This document shows positions 1 to 10,242 of a DNA stretch of 64,000 nucleotides, in pieces (the stretch's first letter is position 1; each line of letters begins with the position of its first letter). This stretch comes from Allobosea sp. UNC402CLCol. Lineage in GTDB: Bacteria; Pseudomonadota; Alphaproteobacteria; Rhizobiales; Beijerinckiaceae. A program made the position numbers and the translations under genes. Under the pieces are notes generated by a model. It searched no databases. It was not told the origin of the DNA and saw only the letters and a program-made list of their open reading frames with translations. The stretch is from assembly GCF_000745475.1 (NCBI RefSeq), contig NZ_JQJJ01000009.1, positions 558,001 to 622,000 of the forward strand. The letters run 5' to 3'.

Positions 1-741
1 CTTGCCGCCGAAACCGCCGCCCATGCGCCGCACCTCGACCGTCACGGCATGCGAGCCGACGCCGAGCACGGCCGCGACCATGTGCTGGACCTCGCTCGGA
101 TGCTGGGTCGAGACCAGCAACGTCATGTCCTCGTCCTCGCCGGGGATGGCGAGCGCGATCTGGCTTTCGAGGTAGAAATGCTCCTGACCGCCGATCGTCA
201 TCGCGCCTTTCAGCCGGCGCGGGCTCGCGGCCATGGCCGTCGCGACATCGCCGCGTTCGAGCTTGAGCGGGTCGGTGACGAGCCTGCCGCCGGCCGCACG
301 CGCGGCGGCGATGTCGAGGAGAGGGGTCTCTTCGGCGTACTCTGCCTTCGCCAGCACGGCGGCATGGCGGGCCTGTTCGCGCGTTTCGGCGACCACTGCG
401 AAGAGCGGCTGGCCGTGGAACAGGATCCGATCGGTCGCGAAGACCGGCTCGTCATGGCGATGCGTCGAGGAGATGTCGTTGGCGCCGGGAATATCGGCCG
501 CCGTCAGCACCGAAACGACGCCGGGCGCGGCACGCACCGCATCGAGATCGAGCGAGGTGAGCTGCCCATGGGCGATCCCGCTCAGGCCGAGATAGGCGTG
601 AAGCAGGCCTTCCGGCGCGGCGATGTCGTCGATGTAGAAGGCCTCGCCGGCGACATGCTTGGGTGCGGAGTCGTGGATGCGGGCACTGCCGACCGGCCCG
701 GTCTCGGCGACGATGTCGAGCTTGCGGCGCGCGTCAGCCAT
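1..741 (-). CDS. xdhB: xanthine dehydrogenase, molybdopterin-binding subunit (C-terminal part outside window)
   Basis: This is the N-terminal 247 codons of the large molybdopterin subunit of xanthine dehydrogenase, which oxidises hypoxanthine and xanthine to urate in the cytoplasm. The visible part begins [19 protein letters not shown] and contains the family's aldehyde-oxidase a/b hammerhead-like N-terminal region ([26 protein letters not shown]). It ends in the glycine-rich [11 protein letters not shown] motif that contacts the cofactor. The ATG overlaps the end of xdhA by 8 bases, so the two are translationally coupled. The gene runs off the left edge and no stop is visible. Certain as to family; completeness cannot be judged. 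Confidence 0.95.
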   Translation of the reverse strand, partial: MADARRKLDIVAETGPVGSARIHDSAPKHVAGEAFYIDDIAAPEGLLHAYLGLSGIAHGQLTSLDLDAVRAAPGVVSVLTAADIPGANDISSTHRHDEPVFATDRILFHGQPLFAVVAETREQARHAAVLAKAEYAEETPLLDIAAARAAGGRLVTDPLKLERGDVATAMAASPRRLKGAMTIGGQEHFYLESQIALAIPGEDEDMTLLVSTQHPSEVQHMVAAVLGVGSHAVTVEVRRMGGGFGGK

Positions 742-2224
742 GGGCGGCCTCCGCGAGCAGGCCGGCGACCCGTGTCTCGGTTTGCGGCTGTGTCGTCTCG
801 ATCAGGAAGCGCCGCAGCAGGTTGCCGGCGATCTTGAGCCGATAGTCCGCCGAGGCGCGCATGTCGCTAAGCGGCGTGAAGTCGCGGGCCAGGGCGGCGA
901 TCGCCGCCTCGACGGCGTCCTCATCCCACGGCCGGCCGATGAGCGCGGCCTCTGCGGCAGCCGCCCGCTTCGGGATGCCGGCCATGCCGCCATAGGCCAG
1001 CCGCGCCTCGCTGATCGGGCCATCGGCATGCCGGGTCAGCCGGAAGGCGCCGCAGACGGCCGAGATGTCCTCATCGAAGCGTTTGGACACCTTCGAGGCA
1101 TGGAACAGCATGTCTGGCGCCAGCTTCGGCACCAGCACGGCCTCGACGAATTCGGCAGGGCGGCGATCCTGCTTGCGATAGTCGAGGAAGAAGCTTTCGA
1201 GCGAGATGGTACGGCGTTCGACCCCGGCTCTGCCGCGCTGCGCCAGCACCAGCGTCGAATCGAGCGCGATCAGGGCCGGCGGCAGGTCGCCGATCGGCGA
1301 GCCATTGGCGATGTTACCGCCGATCGTGCCGGCATTGCGCACCTGCTCGCCGCCGAAGCGGCGCATCAATTCGTCGAGCTGCGGGGAGAGGGTAGCCAGC
1401 GCGGCTCGGACGTCGATATGACCAGCCATCGCACCGAAGCGCAGATGATCGCCCTCATCGGTGATGGCGCGCAATGCCTCGATCCGCCCGAGATAGATCA
1501 CCGGATCGAGGCGTTTCATCGCCTTCGTGACCCACAAGCCAACATCCGTAGCGCCGGCAACGAGCGTCGTCTGCGGATGCGCCGCGACGAGTTCCGCGAG
1601 CGCCTCAACGGTTGCGGGGGCGTAAAAGCGCCCGCCTTCGTCTTCAAGGGCCAGCGTCGCGGCATCGTTCAGCGCTGCAAGTCGCGCTGCGATGACCTCG
1701 CGCTCGCGCAGGAAGCGATCCGTCTCACGCGGGGCGATCTCATCCATGCGCCGCCCGGCCGCGATGATCGGCTCATAGCCGGTGCAGCGGCAGAGATTAC
1801 CGGCGAGCGCATCCTCGATGCGGCTGATGCTTGGCTCCGCCTCGTTCAGCCTGAGTGCGAAGAGCGACATCACGAAACCCGGCGTGCAGAAGCCGCATTG
1901 CGAGCCGTGGCATTCGACCATCGCCTGCTGGACCGGATGCAGGCTGCCGTCATCGCCCTTGAGGTGCTCGACGGTGAGGAGCTGGCAGCCATCCAGCGTC
2001 GGCAGGAAACGGATGCAGGCATTCACTGCCTCGTAGCGCAGCCGCCCGCGATCGAGCCGGCCGACGACGACGGTGCAGGCGCCGCAATCGCCCTCGGCGC
2101 AGCCTTCCTTGCTGCCGGTCATGCGCTTCTCGAGGCGCAGCCAGTCGAGCACCGTCAGTGTCGGATCGCAGCGATCGATCTCGACAAGCTCGTCACCGAG
2201 GAGGAAGCGCAGGCGTTCACGCAT
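734..2224 (-). CDS. xdhA: xanthine dehydrogenase small subunit (2Fe-2S and FAD domains)
   Basis: The 496-residue protein has the two-domain layout of bacterial XdhA. A plant-type 2Fe-2S domain occupies roughly residues 1-90 (cysteines in [14 protein letters not shown]). An all-helical 2Fe-2S domain follows at about 90-170 ([13 protein letters not shown] and [10 protein letters not shown]). The C-terminal half is a FAD-binding domain with [10 protein letters not shown] and [12 protein letters not shown]. It passes electrons from the molybdenum site of XdhB to NAD through the iron-sulfur clusters and FAD. It lies directly upstream of xdhB and diverges from guaD, so the locus covers guanine to urate. 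The 117 bases between xdhA and guaD must hold both promoters, but I see no clear operator there. Confidence 0.96.
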   Translation of the reverse strand: MRERLRFLLGDELVEIDRCDPTLTVLDWLRLEKRMTGSKEGCAEGDCGACTVVVGRLDRGRLRYEAVNACIRFLPTLDGCQLLTVEHLKGDDGSLHPVQQAMVECHGSQCGFCTPGFVMSLFALRLNEAEPSISRIEDALAGNLCRCTGYEPIIAAGRRMDEIAPRETDRFLREREVIAARLAALNDAATLALEDEGGRFYAPATVEALAELVAAHPQTTLVAGATDVGLWVTKAMKRLDPVIYLGRIEALRAITDEGDHLRFGAMAGHIDVRAALATLSPQLDELMRRFGGEQVRNAGTIGGNIANGSPIGDLPPALIALDSTLVLAQRGRAGVERRTISLESFFLDYRKQDRRPAEFVEAVLVPKLAPDMLFHASKVSKRFDEDISAVCGAFRLTRHADGPISEARLAYGGMAGIPKRAAAAEAALIGRPWDEDAVEAAIAALARDFTPLSDMRASADYRLKIAGNLLRRFLIETTQPQTETRVAGLLAEAAHG

Positions 2225-2341
2225 CCTGCCCGCTCCACTCGCAAAGCCAGTTCATGCCTCCAGATTAGGCACGATCCGTGCTTGGCCGGAAGCTTTGATT
2301 TGGTGCAGATGTGATGTGAATTTAAGCCGGAGCCGCCGATT

Positions 2342-3667
2342 GTGACCGCATCTCCCGTCATCCGTGCCTTGCGCGGTCGTCTGCTCTGGTTCGTCGGCGA
2401 TCCGGAGGTTGCGGGCGAGGCGGCGCATCACTTCGTCGAGGACGGTTTGCTCGTCATCGAGAACGGGCTGGTCAAGGCGGCCGGCGAGGCAAGCGCGCTG
2501 TTGCGGGCGCTGCCGGCCGATGCCGAGATCGTCGACCACCGCCCGCATCTGATCATGCCGGGCTTCATCGACGCGCACATCCACATGCCGCAGACGCAAG
2601 TCGTCGCCTCCTACGGCGCGCAGCTGATGGATTGGCTGAACAAATACACCTTCGTCGAGGAGCAGAAGCTCAGCCAGCAGGGCCATGCCGAGAAGCTCTC
2701 GCGCTTCTTCCTCGACGAGCTTCTGGCCAACGGCACCACCACGGCGGCGGTCTATTGCTCGGTCCATCCGCAATCGGCCGAGGCATTCTTCACTGAGTCG
2801 CAGCGGCGGAACACCCGCATGATCGCCGGCAAGGTGATGATGGACCGCAACGCACCGGAGGCGCTGACCGACACGGCCGAGAGCGGCTATCGCGACTCGA
2901 AGGCGCTGATCGCGCGCTGGCATGGCAAGGGCCGGCAACTCTATGCGATCACGCCGCGCTTCGCGATCACCTCGACGCCGGAGCAATTGGCGGCGGCAGG
3001 GCGGCTGGCGGCCGAGCATCCCGATTGCCACGTCCAGACCCATATCGACGAGAACCGGGCTGAGATCGCCTTCGCCCGCGAGCTTTACCCGGAAGCCGCC
3101 GACTACGCCGACATCTACCGGCGCCACGGCCTGCTCGGCGCGACAAGCCTGATGGGCCATTGCATCCATATGACCCACAATGAATGGAGCGCCTTTGCCG
3201 AGACGGGTGCCGTCGCGGTCTTCTGCCCGACCTCGAACCTCTTCCTCGGCTCAGGACTGTTCGACTGGGCGCATGCCCGGCAGCGCGGCGTGAAGGTGGC
3301 GGTCGCGACCGATATCGGCGGCGGCACCTCTTATTCGATGCTCCGGACGATGGCCGAGGCCTACAAGGTGCTGCAGCTCCAAGGGCAAAGCCTGTCGGCT
3401 TTGGGCGCCCTGCATGCGATGACACGCGGCAATGCGGCTGCGCTCGGCCTCGACCATCTCATCGGCTCGTTCGAGCTCGGCCGGGAGGCGGATGTCGTCG
3501 TGCTCGACACGGGCGCGACGCGGGCGATGGCGCATCGCATGGAAACGGTGCGCGATCTGGCGGAGGAGTTGTTCGTGCTCGTCACGCTGGGCGACGAGCG
3601 CAATATCGCCGCGACCTATGTGATGGGGGAATTGGTCGCGGGCGCGTCATTCTCGGGCAGCGCCTAG
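2342..3667 (+). CDS. guaD: guanine deaminase
   Basis: A 441-residue amidohydrolase that converts guanine to xanthine and ammonia and so feeds the neighbouring xanthine dehydrogenase. Zinc-site features are visible: PGFIDAHIHMPQ (the HxH pair), VQTHIDEN, GHCIHM, and the late aspartate in ATDIGGGTSYSM. The spacing of these motifs and the length match bacterial GuaD. The chosen start is GTG at 2342, giving MTASPVIRALRG. It is followed closely by a palindromic repeat that separates it from the convergent transaminase gene. Confidence 0.95.
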   Translation: MTASPVIRALRGRLLWFVGDPEVAGEAAHHFVEDGLLVIENGLVKAAGEASALLRALPADAEIVDHRPHLIMPGFIDAHIHMPQTQVVASYGAQLMDWLNKYTFVEEQKLSQQGHAEKLSRFFLDELLANGTTTAAVYCSVHPQSAEAFFTESQRRNTRMIAGKVMMDRNAPEALTDTAESGYRDSKALIARWHGKGRQLYAITPRFAITSTPEQLAAAGRLAAEHPDCHVQTHIDENRAEIAFARELYPEAADYADIYRRHGLLGATSLMGHCIHMTHNEWSAFAETGAVAVFCPTSNLFLGSGLFDWAHARQRGVKVAVATDIGGGTSYSMLRTMAEAYKVLQLQGQSLSALGALHAMTRGNAAALGLDHLIGSFELGREADVVVLDTGATRAMAHRMETVRDLAEELFVLVTLGDERNIAATYVMGELVAGASFSGSA

Positions 3668-3692
3668 CGCCTCTTGTTTGCCACGGAAACGC

Positions 3693-3792
3693 GCCGTCAT
3701 TCCGGGCTTGACCCGGAATCCATCGTAGAGCGCAGCGTCCCATGATGGATTCCGGATCGGCGCCGCTATCGCGGCTTGTCCGGAATGACGGC
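3693..3792. repeat. 100-bp palindromic intergenic repeat, copy 1
   Basis: The element is bounded by a perfect 13-base inverted repeat: GCCGTCATTCCGG at 3693-3705 and its reverse complement at 3780-3792. An inner inverted pair (CCGGAATCCATC and GATGGATTCCGG) allows two hairpins or one long cruciform. An exactly equal-length relative with the same left end lies at 25855-25954. It sits between convergent guaD and dat and is followed by GGTTTTTG, so it may also end transcription. It resembles REP/BIME-type elements; no mobilising gene is in the window. Confidence 0.85.
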
Positions 3793-3816
3793 GGTTTTTG
3801 ATCCCGGCGGGGGGGC

Positions 3817-4674
3817 TCAGCCCAGCACGCCGCCCTTGCGGGCGAAGTCGATATAGATCTCGCGCAGGCGCAGCGTGGTCGGGCCCGGCGCACCGTTGTG
3901 GATGGTGTGGCCGTCGATCGAGCTCACCGGCATCACCATGCTGGTCGCCGAGGTGATGAAGGCCTCCTCTGCATCGAGCGCCTCGGCGAGCGTGAATTCG
4001 CGCTCCTCGAAGGTGAAGCCGGATTCGGCGATGAAGGCCAGCACCGCCTTGCGGGTGATGCCGGGCAGGACCTTGTGCGAGAGCGGGCGCGAGATCAGGG
4101 TCTTGCCCTTGACGATCCAGGCGGTGGAGGAGGCGCCTTCCGTCACCACGCCGTCCTCGATCATCCAGGCTTCCTGCGCGCCGGCCTCGGCGGCGATCTG
4201 CTTGGCCAGCACCGGCGCGAGCAGGTTCACGCTCTTGATGTCGCGGCGGACCCAGCGCAGGTCCGGCGTCGAGACGACCTTGATGCCGGTCTTCACCGCC
4301 GGCGCATTCACGAAATTGCGGGCCTGGGTGAACATCACCAGCGTCGGCTGGGTGTCCTTCGGGAACGGGAAGTCGCGATCGGCCGCACCGCGCGAGACCT
4401 GCAGGTAGATGCTGCCTTCGTCGAGGCCGTTGCGCTTGATCAGCTCTTCATGGATCGCGACCAGCTCGGCCTTCGACCAGGGCAAGGCTAGCTGGATCTC
4501 GCCGCAAGAGCGTTCGAGACGGGTGAGATGCGCCTCGCAATCGACCAGCTTGCCGCCGATCACGGCCGAAACCTCGTAGATGCCGTCGCCGAAGATGAAG
4601 CCGCGATCGAAGATGGAGATCTTTGCCTCTTCCTCGGGAAGATAGGCGCCGTTGACATAGACGATGCGGCTCAT
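3817..4674 (-). CDS. dat: D-amino-acid transaminase (class IV PLP enzyme)
   Basis: A 285-residue fold-type IV PLP transferase. It opens MSRIVYVNGAYLPEEEAKIS and then has IFDRGFIFGDGIYEV, the conserved family block. The PLP lysine is in RRDIKSVNLL, near residue 145, as in Bacillus D-amino-acid aminotransferase. The motif ITRKAVLAF follows in the last third. It probably interconverts D-alanine, D-glutamate and 2-oxo acids. Branched-chain aminotransferase or aminodeoxychorismate lyase are related alternatives, but the DIKS-type lysine block and the length favour D-amino-acid transaminase. It stands alone on the minus strand. Confidence 0.88.
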   Translation of the reverse strand: MSRIVYVNGAYLPEEEAKISIFDRGFIFGDGIYEVSAVIGGKLVDCEAHLTRLERSCGEIQLALPWSKAELVAIHEELIKRNGLDEGSIYLQVSRGAADRDFPFPKDTQPTLVMFTQARNFVNAPAVKTGIKVVSTPDLRWVRRDIKSVNLLAPVLAKQIAAEAGAQEAWMIEDGVVTEGASSTAWIVKGKTLISRPLSHKVLPGITRKAVLAFIAESGFTFEEREFTLAEALDAEEAFITSATSMVMPVSSIDGHTIHNGAPGPTTLRLREIYIDFARKGGVLG

Positions 4675-4787
4675 GGAATGCGGACTCTGCTAGGGGGACG
4701 GAAAGCCGTTCCTTCCTAGCGAAACCGCGAGCCGGGCGCGAGCGATAAGGGCGGATTGCCGCCCGGCGCCGCTTGCAGGGCGCAGGC

Positions 4788-6389
4788 TCAGGCTTTCAGG
4801 CTCAGGAACCGCGTCGGGATCGCGCCGCGCAGGTTCTGCCCGAAGCCGGCGAGCTTCGGCGAGACCAGATTCTTCGTCGAATAGTGCAGCACCGGAATCC
4901 AGGGCTGTTCGGTGGTGACGATACTGTCGGCCTCGCGCAGGATCGCGGCACGCCTGGCGATGTCGAGTTCGTCGGCGGCGAGCTTCATCAGCGCGTCGAA
5001 GCGGGGATTGGCGTATTTGCCGATGTTGAAGCCGGCATTGTCGCTCTGGAACAGGAACAGGAAGTTCTGCGGGTCGGAATAGTCGCCGATCCAGCCATAG
5101 CGGGCGACGTCGAAATCGCCACCATCGCGCAGATAGGCGAAATGCGTGCGGAAATCCGTCTCGACGAAGCGCGTTTCGACGCCGATGGCGTGCCATTGCT
5201 CCGCGATCGCCTCGGCGGTGTGCCGGTTGTTGTCGGTGGTGTTGAAGCGCAATTCGATATGGAGCGGCACGCCGTTGCCGAACCCGGCCGCGGCGAGGAG
5301 CTGCTTCGCCTCGTCCTCGCGTTCGAGCACCGATGCGTAGCGGAAATCCATCTCCGCCCGCTCGCCGTAATTGCCGATATGGGGCGGGATCACGCCATAG
5401 GCCGGCAGCATCGTGCCGCCCCAGATCCGGTCGGCGATGAAATCCCGGTCGATCTGGAGGGAGAGCGCCCGCCTGACGCGGGGATCGTCGAAGGGCTGCT
5501 TGGCCGTGTTGATGATCAGGAAATAGGTCGCGAGATAGGGGCCGATCCGCACTTGCTCGCCGAGCTTGCGGCGCAGTTCCTTGAATTGCTCGGCCGGGAT
5601 GTCGGTCGTCAATTGCAGCTCGCCGGCCTGGAAGCGCCGCGCCGCCGCCGCGAGGTCCGGCGCCGGATAGAAGATCACCGTATCGATCTTCACACCCGCC
5701 GCGTCGTGGAAATGCGGATTGCGGTCGAGCCGGATATGCGAGTTCGGGATGAATTCCTTGAGCATATAGGCGCCGTTCGTGACCCAGCTTCGCGGATCGG
5801 CCGGAGCGAGCCCGGCCTTCGCGGCCGTCGCCGGATGGACCGGCAGGGCGCTCTGATGGGTCAGGAGCTCGAGCAGATAGGGCGTCGGTCGCTCCAGCTC
5901 GATCTCCAGCGTCCGCTCGTCCGGCGCCCGTACGCCGAGTTCGTCGAGCGAGGAACCTGTGGCGGCCTTGTGGATCGCCTCGGCCTTGCGGATCGGATAG
6001 AGCAGGTTGGCGTATTTGGCGCCGGTCTCGGGGTCGACGATCCGCTTGAACGAATAGACGAAGTCGCTCGCTCTGAGCGGGTCGCCGTTCGACCATTTCG
6101 CGTTGGCCCGCAGGCTGAAGCGCCAGAGCTTGCCATCGGCACTGGCCGTCCAGCTCTCGGCGACGCCGGGCACGACCTCGCCCCTCATGTTGTGGATGAC
6201 GAGGCCTTCGCGCAGGTCGCGCAGCAGATGCGCTTCCGCCACGGTCGAGGTCCGGTGCGGATCGAGCGTTTCCGGGTCGCCGTCATTGCCGCGGTGAAAG
6301 ATCACCGACCCTTGCGCCGCTGCGGCACGTAAAGTCGCGAGCAGGGCGGCGAAGGCGAAGGGAGCGTGGCGGCGGGTGACGTCGAGCAA
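4788..6389 (-). CDS. peptide ABC transporter substrate-binding protein (OppA/SBP_bac_5 family)
   Basis: A 533-residue periplasmic binding protein of the family-5 type. It starts with a short signal sequence (about residues 1-25, ending LRAAAAQG). The mature part begins FHRGNDGDPETLDPHRT, typical of oligopeptide-binding proteins. WRFSLRANAKWSNGDPL and VRRALSLQIDRD are further hallmarks. The start is a TTG at 6387-6389, eight bases after GGGGAGG, a strong ribosome-binding site. No permease or ATPase genes adjoin it, so it may serve a transporter encoded elsewhere; the ligand is unknown but is likely a di- or oligopeptide. Confidence 0.9.
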   Translation of the reverse strand: MLDVTRRHAPFAFAALLATLRAAAAQGSVIFHRGNDGDPETLDPHRTSTVAEAHLLRDLREGLVIHNMRGEVVPGVAESWTASADGKLWRFSLRANAKWSNGDPLRASDFVYSFKRIVDPETGAKYANLLYPIRKAEAIHKAATGSSLDELGVRAPDERTLEIELERPTPYLLELLTHQSALPVHPATAAKAGLAPADPRSWVTNGAYMLKEFIPNSHIRLDRNPHFHDAAGVKIDTVIFYPAPDLAAAARRFQAGELQLTTDIPAEQFKELRRKLGEQVRIGPYLATYFLIINTAKQPFDDPRVRRALSLQIDRDFIADRIWGGTMLPAYGVIPPHIGNYGERAEMDFRYASVLEREDEAKQLLAAAGFGNGVPLHIELRFNTTDNNRHTAEAIAEQWHAIGVETRFVETDFRTHFAYLRDGGDFDVARYGWIGDYSDPQNFLFLFQSDNAGFNIGKYANPRFDALMKLAADELDIARRAAILREADSIVTTEQPWIPVLHYSTKNLVSPKLAGFGQNLRGAIPTRFLSLKA

Positions 6390-6493
6390 ATCAGCCTCCC
6401 CTGGCGCCGGGCACCGGCGCGAGCGCTGCCCGACTCAGGAGATTAGAACGCGACAGCTCCCGCCTGCCAAGCGGGAAGGAGACCCCCGCGTCG

Positions 6494-7618
6494 TCAGCGC
6501 GCTCCGGTGGCGCGATTGTTCTCGAAGACGATGGCGCAATCCTCGGCCTTCTTGCGGCATGCGGTCAGTGCGGTCTGGCGCGCCTGCTCCAGATCTTTCT
6601 CGCCGTACCGGTAGTTGAATGTCTTGCTGGCCTTGCTGAAAGCCATCGCCTTGTCGCCGGGCGCGCTGAAGTAATCCTCGAATGTGGGGGCGCCCTTTTC
6701 GAGGCCGAGGCGCTCGAATTCCGCTTGCGGACGCCCGGTAGGCAGCGTCGGCAGCTTCCATGCGCGAAGCGAGGCGTCCATCTCCCGAAGCCAGACGAAA
6801 CGGGCCTGGTTGTTCTGGAGAAGCGCATGGCCGCGTGGCTTGATCTCCGGCAGCGTGATCAGGCGCACGTTCCCGCCACGGTCGAGCGCAGCGGCGCGCA
6901 TGCGGTCGACGAGGGGTGGCGGGAAGAGTTCGTCGTTGGCGGCATAGACCCAGAGCTGCGGCACGGTCTCCTGCCAGGACCAGTGCCGGACGGTCTCGAC
7001 GAGCGCGTCGCGGCCTTTCTCGACGCATTCGTCGAAGTTCAGGCCACCGGCGACGTTGATCACCGCCTTCAGGCCTGGGGGCTTGCGTTGGGCCAGCGCC
7101 ATGATCGCCGCGCCGCCGGCGGATTCGCCGAGTGCGATGATCCGATCGGGATCGACATCGGGGCGTTCTCGCAGCGTCTCGAGCGCCGCCTCGAGCTCCT
7201 TCGCCTCGCTGTCGAAACGCCGCGTCATATCGGGTAATCCGCAGCCCGCCCCTTCACCGGAAAAGGGGCCGTCCGATTGGCCGAAGCCGCGGCGGATGAC
7301 GATAGCGGCTATCCAGCCACGGCGGGCGAGATCCCGCGCGATCGACCTATATTGGACGGCGTGCAGGTCGCCCATCCGGGAGCCCGTCGCCGATTTGCCG
7401 TGCGTGATCAGTGCGAGCGGCAGCCGGCCGTCGATCCCCTCAGGGCGGATGATCAGCGACTCCAGACGGATCTCGCGGCCGTCGATGCGGGCCCGGAGAA
7501 AGCCGTTATCCTCGCGAAACGGCTCCTGCGCGCCTGTCGACATCGTCGCCGCCAGCCAGAAGGCGCCCGCGAGCGCAAGCGCTCCTGACCGGAGGGCGGC
7601 CCCGATAGTGGCTACCAT
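6494..7618 (-). CDS. secreted alpha/beta hydrolase, dienelactone-hydrolase-like
   Basis: The 374-residue protein has an N-terminal signal peptide (MVATIGAALRSGALALAGA to about residue 30, ending MSTGAQ). An alpha/beta hydrolase fold follows. The nucleophile is the serine in LGESAGGAA. The likely acid is the aspartate in YAANDELFPP, and the likely histidine is in KPRGHALLQN. HGKSATGSRMGDLH matches the oxyanion-loop region. Substrate unknown; an esterase or peptidase is possible. Start ATG at 7618. It is in the same orientation as its neighbours but separated by about 100 bases from the binding-protein gene downstream. Confidence 0.8.
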   Translation of the reverse strand: MVATIGAALRSGALALAGAFWLAATMSTGAQEPFREDNGFLRARIDGREIRLESLIIRPEGIDGRLPLALITHGKSATGSRMGDLHAVQYRSIARDLARRGWIAAIVIRRGFGQSDGPFSGEGAGCGLPDMTRRFDSEAKELEAALETLRERPDVDPDRIIALGESAGGAAIMALAQRKPPGLKAVINVAGGLNFDECVEKGRDALVETVRHWSWQETVPQLWVYAANDELFPPPLVDRMRAAALDRGGNVRLITLPEIKPRGHALLQNNQARFVWLREMDASLRAWKLPTLPTGRPQAEFERLGLEKGAPTFEDYFSAPGDKAMAFSKASKTFNYRYGEKDLEQARQTALTACRKKAEDCAIVFENNRATGAR

Positions 7619-7648
7619 GCCCGACAGCTCCAGCCGATCCGGTGTCCG

Positions 7649-9952
7649 CTACGGGGTGGCGGCTATCGCGGCCGCGCGCTCCTGCGCCTCGACCACCGCC
7701 ACGGCCGTCATGTTGACGACGCCGCGCGCGGTGACCGAGCCGGTGAGGATATGCGCGGGCTTCGCCGTGCCCATCAGGATCGGCCCGACCGGCAGTGCGT
7801 CCGCCATCACCTTGGCGAACTGATAGGAGATGTTCGCTGCGTCGAGATTGGGGAAGATCAGGACGTTGGCCACGTCCTTCAGCGTCGAGGAAGGCAGGAC
7901 GCGCTCGCGGATCATCGGCACCAGCGCGGTGTCGGCCTCCATCTCGCCGTCGCATTCGAGGTTGGGCGCGCGCTCGCGGATCAGCTTCAGCGCCTTGCGC
8001 ATCTTGAGCGAGCTCGGCGTGTCGGCGGCGCCGAAATCGGAATGGGACAGCAGTGCGATCTTCGGCTCCAGGCCGAAGCGCTGGACATGGCTCGCTGCCA
8101 GCACGGTCATGTCGGCGATCTCCTCCGCCGTCGGATCGTGCTTCACATGGGTGTCGCCGAGGAAGAAGGCGCCCTTGTTGGTGATGATCAGCGTCATCGC
8201 CGCGAGGTCGCAGACACCCGGCGCCAGCCCGATGATGTCCTTGATGTGCCGCAGTCGCGACATGAAGCGGCCTTCGAGGCCGGAAATCATCGCATCCGCC
8301 TCGCCGCGCGCCACGGCCAGCGCCGCGATCACGGTGTTGTTGGTGCGCACCAGCGCGCGCGCCGCATCGGGCGTGATGCCGCGCCGGCCGGCGATGTCGA
8401 GATAGGTCTGGACGTAGTCGCGATAGCGCGGGTCGTCCTCCGGGTTCACGATCTCGAAATCGACGCCGGGCTTCAGCGACAGGCCGAAGCGCTGGATGCG
8501 CGTCTCGATCACGCTGGGGCGGCCGATCAGGATCGGGATGGCGAGCCCTTCCTCCAGCGCGACCTGGGCGGCGCGGAGCACGCGCTCATCCTCGCCCTCG
8601 GCATAGATCACGCGCTTGGGGTCGGCCTTGGCCTGCTGGAACAGCGGCTTCATCAGGAAGCCCGAGCGGAAGACGAAGCGCGAGAGCTGCTCGCGATAGG
8701 CCTCGATGTCGACCAGCGGCTTGCGCGCGACGCCCGTCGCCATGGCGGCTTCGGCCACGGCCGGGGCGATGCGCATGATCAGGCGCGGATCGAAGGGATT
8801 CGGGATCAGCGATGTCGCGCCGAAGGTCGAGGTCTCCCCGCCATAGGCGCGTGCAGCCACATCCGAGGACGCCTCGCGGGCGAGCGCGGCGATAGCGCGC
8901 ACGGCCGCGAGCTTCATCGCTTCGTTGATCGTCGTCGCCTGCACGTCGAGCGCGCCGCGGAAGATATAAGGGAAGCACAGGACGTTGTTGACCTGGTTCG
9001 GATAGTCCGAGCGGCCGGTGCAGATCATCGCATCGGGGCGCACGGCCAGCGCGTCCTCCGGCGTGATCTCGGGATTGGGGTTGGCGAGCGCCAGGATCAG
9101 CGGCTTCGGCGCCATGCGCTTGGCCATCTCCGGCTTCAGCACGCCCGCGGCGGAGAGGCCGAGGAAGATGTCGGCATCGCCGATGACGTCGTTCAGCGTG
9201 CGGGCGTCGGTCTTCTGCGCATAGACCTCCTTCCAGCGGTCCATCAGCGTGTTGCGGCCCTCATAGACCACGCCTTCGAGATCCGTGATCCAGATGTTCT
9301 TGCGCTGCGCGCCGAGCTCCACCAGCAGGTTGGTGCAGGCCAGCGCCGCCGCGCCGGCGCCCGAGACGACGATCTTGACGTCGGCGATCTTCTTGGCGGC
9401 GAGGTCGAGCCCGTTCAGCACCGCCGCGCCGACGATGATCGCCGTGCCGTGCTGGTCGTCATGGAAGACGGGGATCTTCATCCGGGCCTTGAGCTGCTCC
9501 TCGATCTCGAAGCACTCCGGACCCTTGATGTCCTCGAGATTGATGCCGCCGAAGGTCGGTTCCAGCGCGGCGACCACCTCGACGAATTTCTCGATGTTCT
9601 TCTGCTCAACCTCGATGTCGAAACAGTCGATGCCGGCGAATTTCTTGAACAGGACCGCCTTGCCCTCCATCACCGGCTTTGACGCCAGCGGCCCGATATC
9701 GCCGAGGCCGAGCACGGCGGTGCCGTTGGTGATGACGGCGACGAGGTTCTGGCGCGAGGTCAGCTCGGCCGCTTCCGACGGGTCATCGACGATCGCCTCG
9801 CAGGCGGCGGCGACGCCGGGCGAATAGGCGAGAGCGAGGTCGCGCTGGTTGCCGAGCGGCTTGGTCGCCTGGATCTCGAGCTTACCGGGCCGCGGCTGGC
9901 GGTGATAGACGAGCGCGCCCGAGCGCAGATCTGTGGAGAGCGTGCTTTTCAT
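7649..9952 (-). CDS. maeB: NADP-dependent malic enzyme with C-terminal phosphotransacetylase-like domain
   Basis: A 767-residue hybrid enzyme that decarboxylates malate to pyruvate with NADP. Residues 1 to about 430 are the malic enzyme part ([46 protein letters not shown], and the nucleotide-binding [16 protein letters not shown]). The rest is a phosphate acetyl/butyryltransferase-like domain ([28 protein letters not shown]) that in the MaeB family acts in acetyl-CoA regulation rather than catalysis. I place the start at 9952 ([16 protein letters not shown]). An open frame extends further upstream, but it is not protein-like there and would add an unconserved 69-residue leader. Confidence 0.94.
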   Translation of the reverse strand: MKSTLSTDLRSGALVYHRQPRPGKLEIQATKPLGNQRDLALAYSPGVAAACEAIVDDPSEAAELTSRQNLVAVITNGTAVLGLGDIGPLASKPVMEGKAVLFKKFAGIDCFDIEVEQKNIEKFVEVVAALEPTFGGINLEDIKGPECFEIEEQLKARMKIPVFHDDQHGTAIIVGAAVLNGLDLAAKKIADVKIVVSGAGAAALACTNLLVELGAQRKNIWITDLEGVVYEGRNTLMDRWKEVYAQKTDARTLNDVIGDADIFLGLSAAGVLKPEMAKRMAPKPLILALANPNPEITPEDALAVRPDAMICTGRSDYPNQVNNVLCFPYIFRGALDVQATTINEAMKLAAVRAIAALAREASSDVAARAYGGETSTFGATSLIPNPFDPRLIMRIAPAVAEAAMATGVARKPLVDIEAYREQLSRFVFRSGFLMKPLFQQAKADPKRVIYAEGEDERVLRAAQVALEEGLAIPILIGRPSVIETRIQRFGLSLKPGVDFEIVNPEDDPRYRDYVQTYLDIAGRRGITPDAARALVRTNNTVIAALAVARGEADAMISGLEGRFMSRLRHIKDIIGLAPGVCDLAAMTLIITNKGAFFLGDTHVKHDPTAEEIADMTVLAASHVQRFGLEPKIALLSHSDFGAADTPSSLKMRKALKLIRERAPNLECDGEMEADTALVPMIRERVLPSSTLKDVANVLIFPNLDAANISYQFAKVMADALPVGPILMGTAKPAHILTGSVTARGVVNMTAVAVVEAQERAAAIAATP

Positions 9953-10242
9953 GGCGCGATGGTCCCTGCAGTCCGAAGGATGCTGGTCGCGCGAAAGCCC
10001 CCATGCCGTCAAGCCGCCGGGATGCCGCTGGCAGCTTCTCCATGAGGGAAACGGTGCTTCGGGAGACAGGGCCGTGCCGGTCGCATCGGCCCTTCGGTGG
10101 AAAGGGTCGCTTGAATCAGTTTGGCAAGCCGTTGAGACGGTATGCGAGGGATCACGCACAAGACGTGGAATCGATTCAGCAAATTTCCTGATGAGTCGGA
10201 ACGCGAAGCCGTAGAGACAAATCCAGGGTCGGCGCCGGCCGG

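Noticed and set aside
659..2314. Long plus-strand open frame (551 codons) opposite xdhA
   Set aside because: It is the antisense shadow of a clear xdhA gene; its translation is rich in Arg/Ala/His and matches no family. GC-rich third positions create such frames.
2225..2341. Operator between xdhA and guaD
   Set aside because: No convincing dyad or repeated half-site could be found by eye in the 117 bases.
3693..3792. CRISPR repeat or IS end
   Set aside because: Copies are single, far apart and palindromic over their whole length, with no regular spacers and no transposase.
9953..10159. N-terminal extension of malic enzyme by 69 residues
   Set aside because: The extension has no conserved residues and contains the probable promoter and leader; [16 protein letters not shown] is the normal MaeB beginning.
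9953..10242. Possible RNA gene or riboswitch upstream of maeB
   Set aside because: I could not trace a cloverleaf, conserved riboswitch core or strong hairpin with T-run in this gap.
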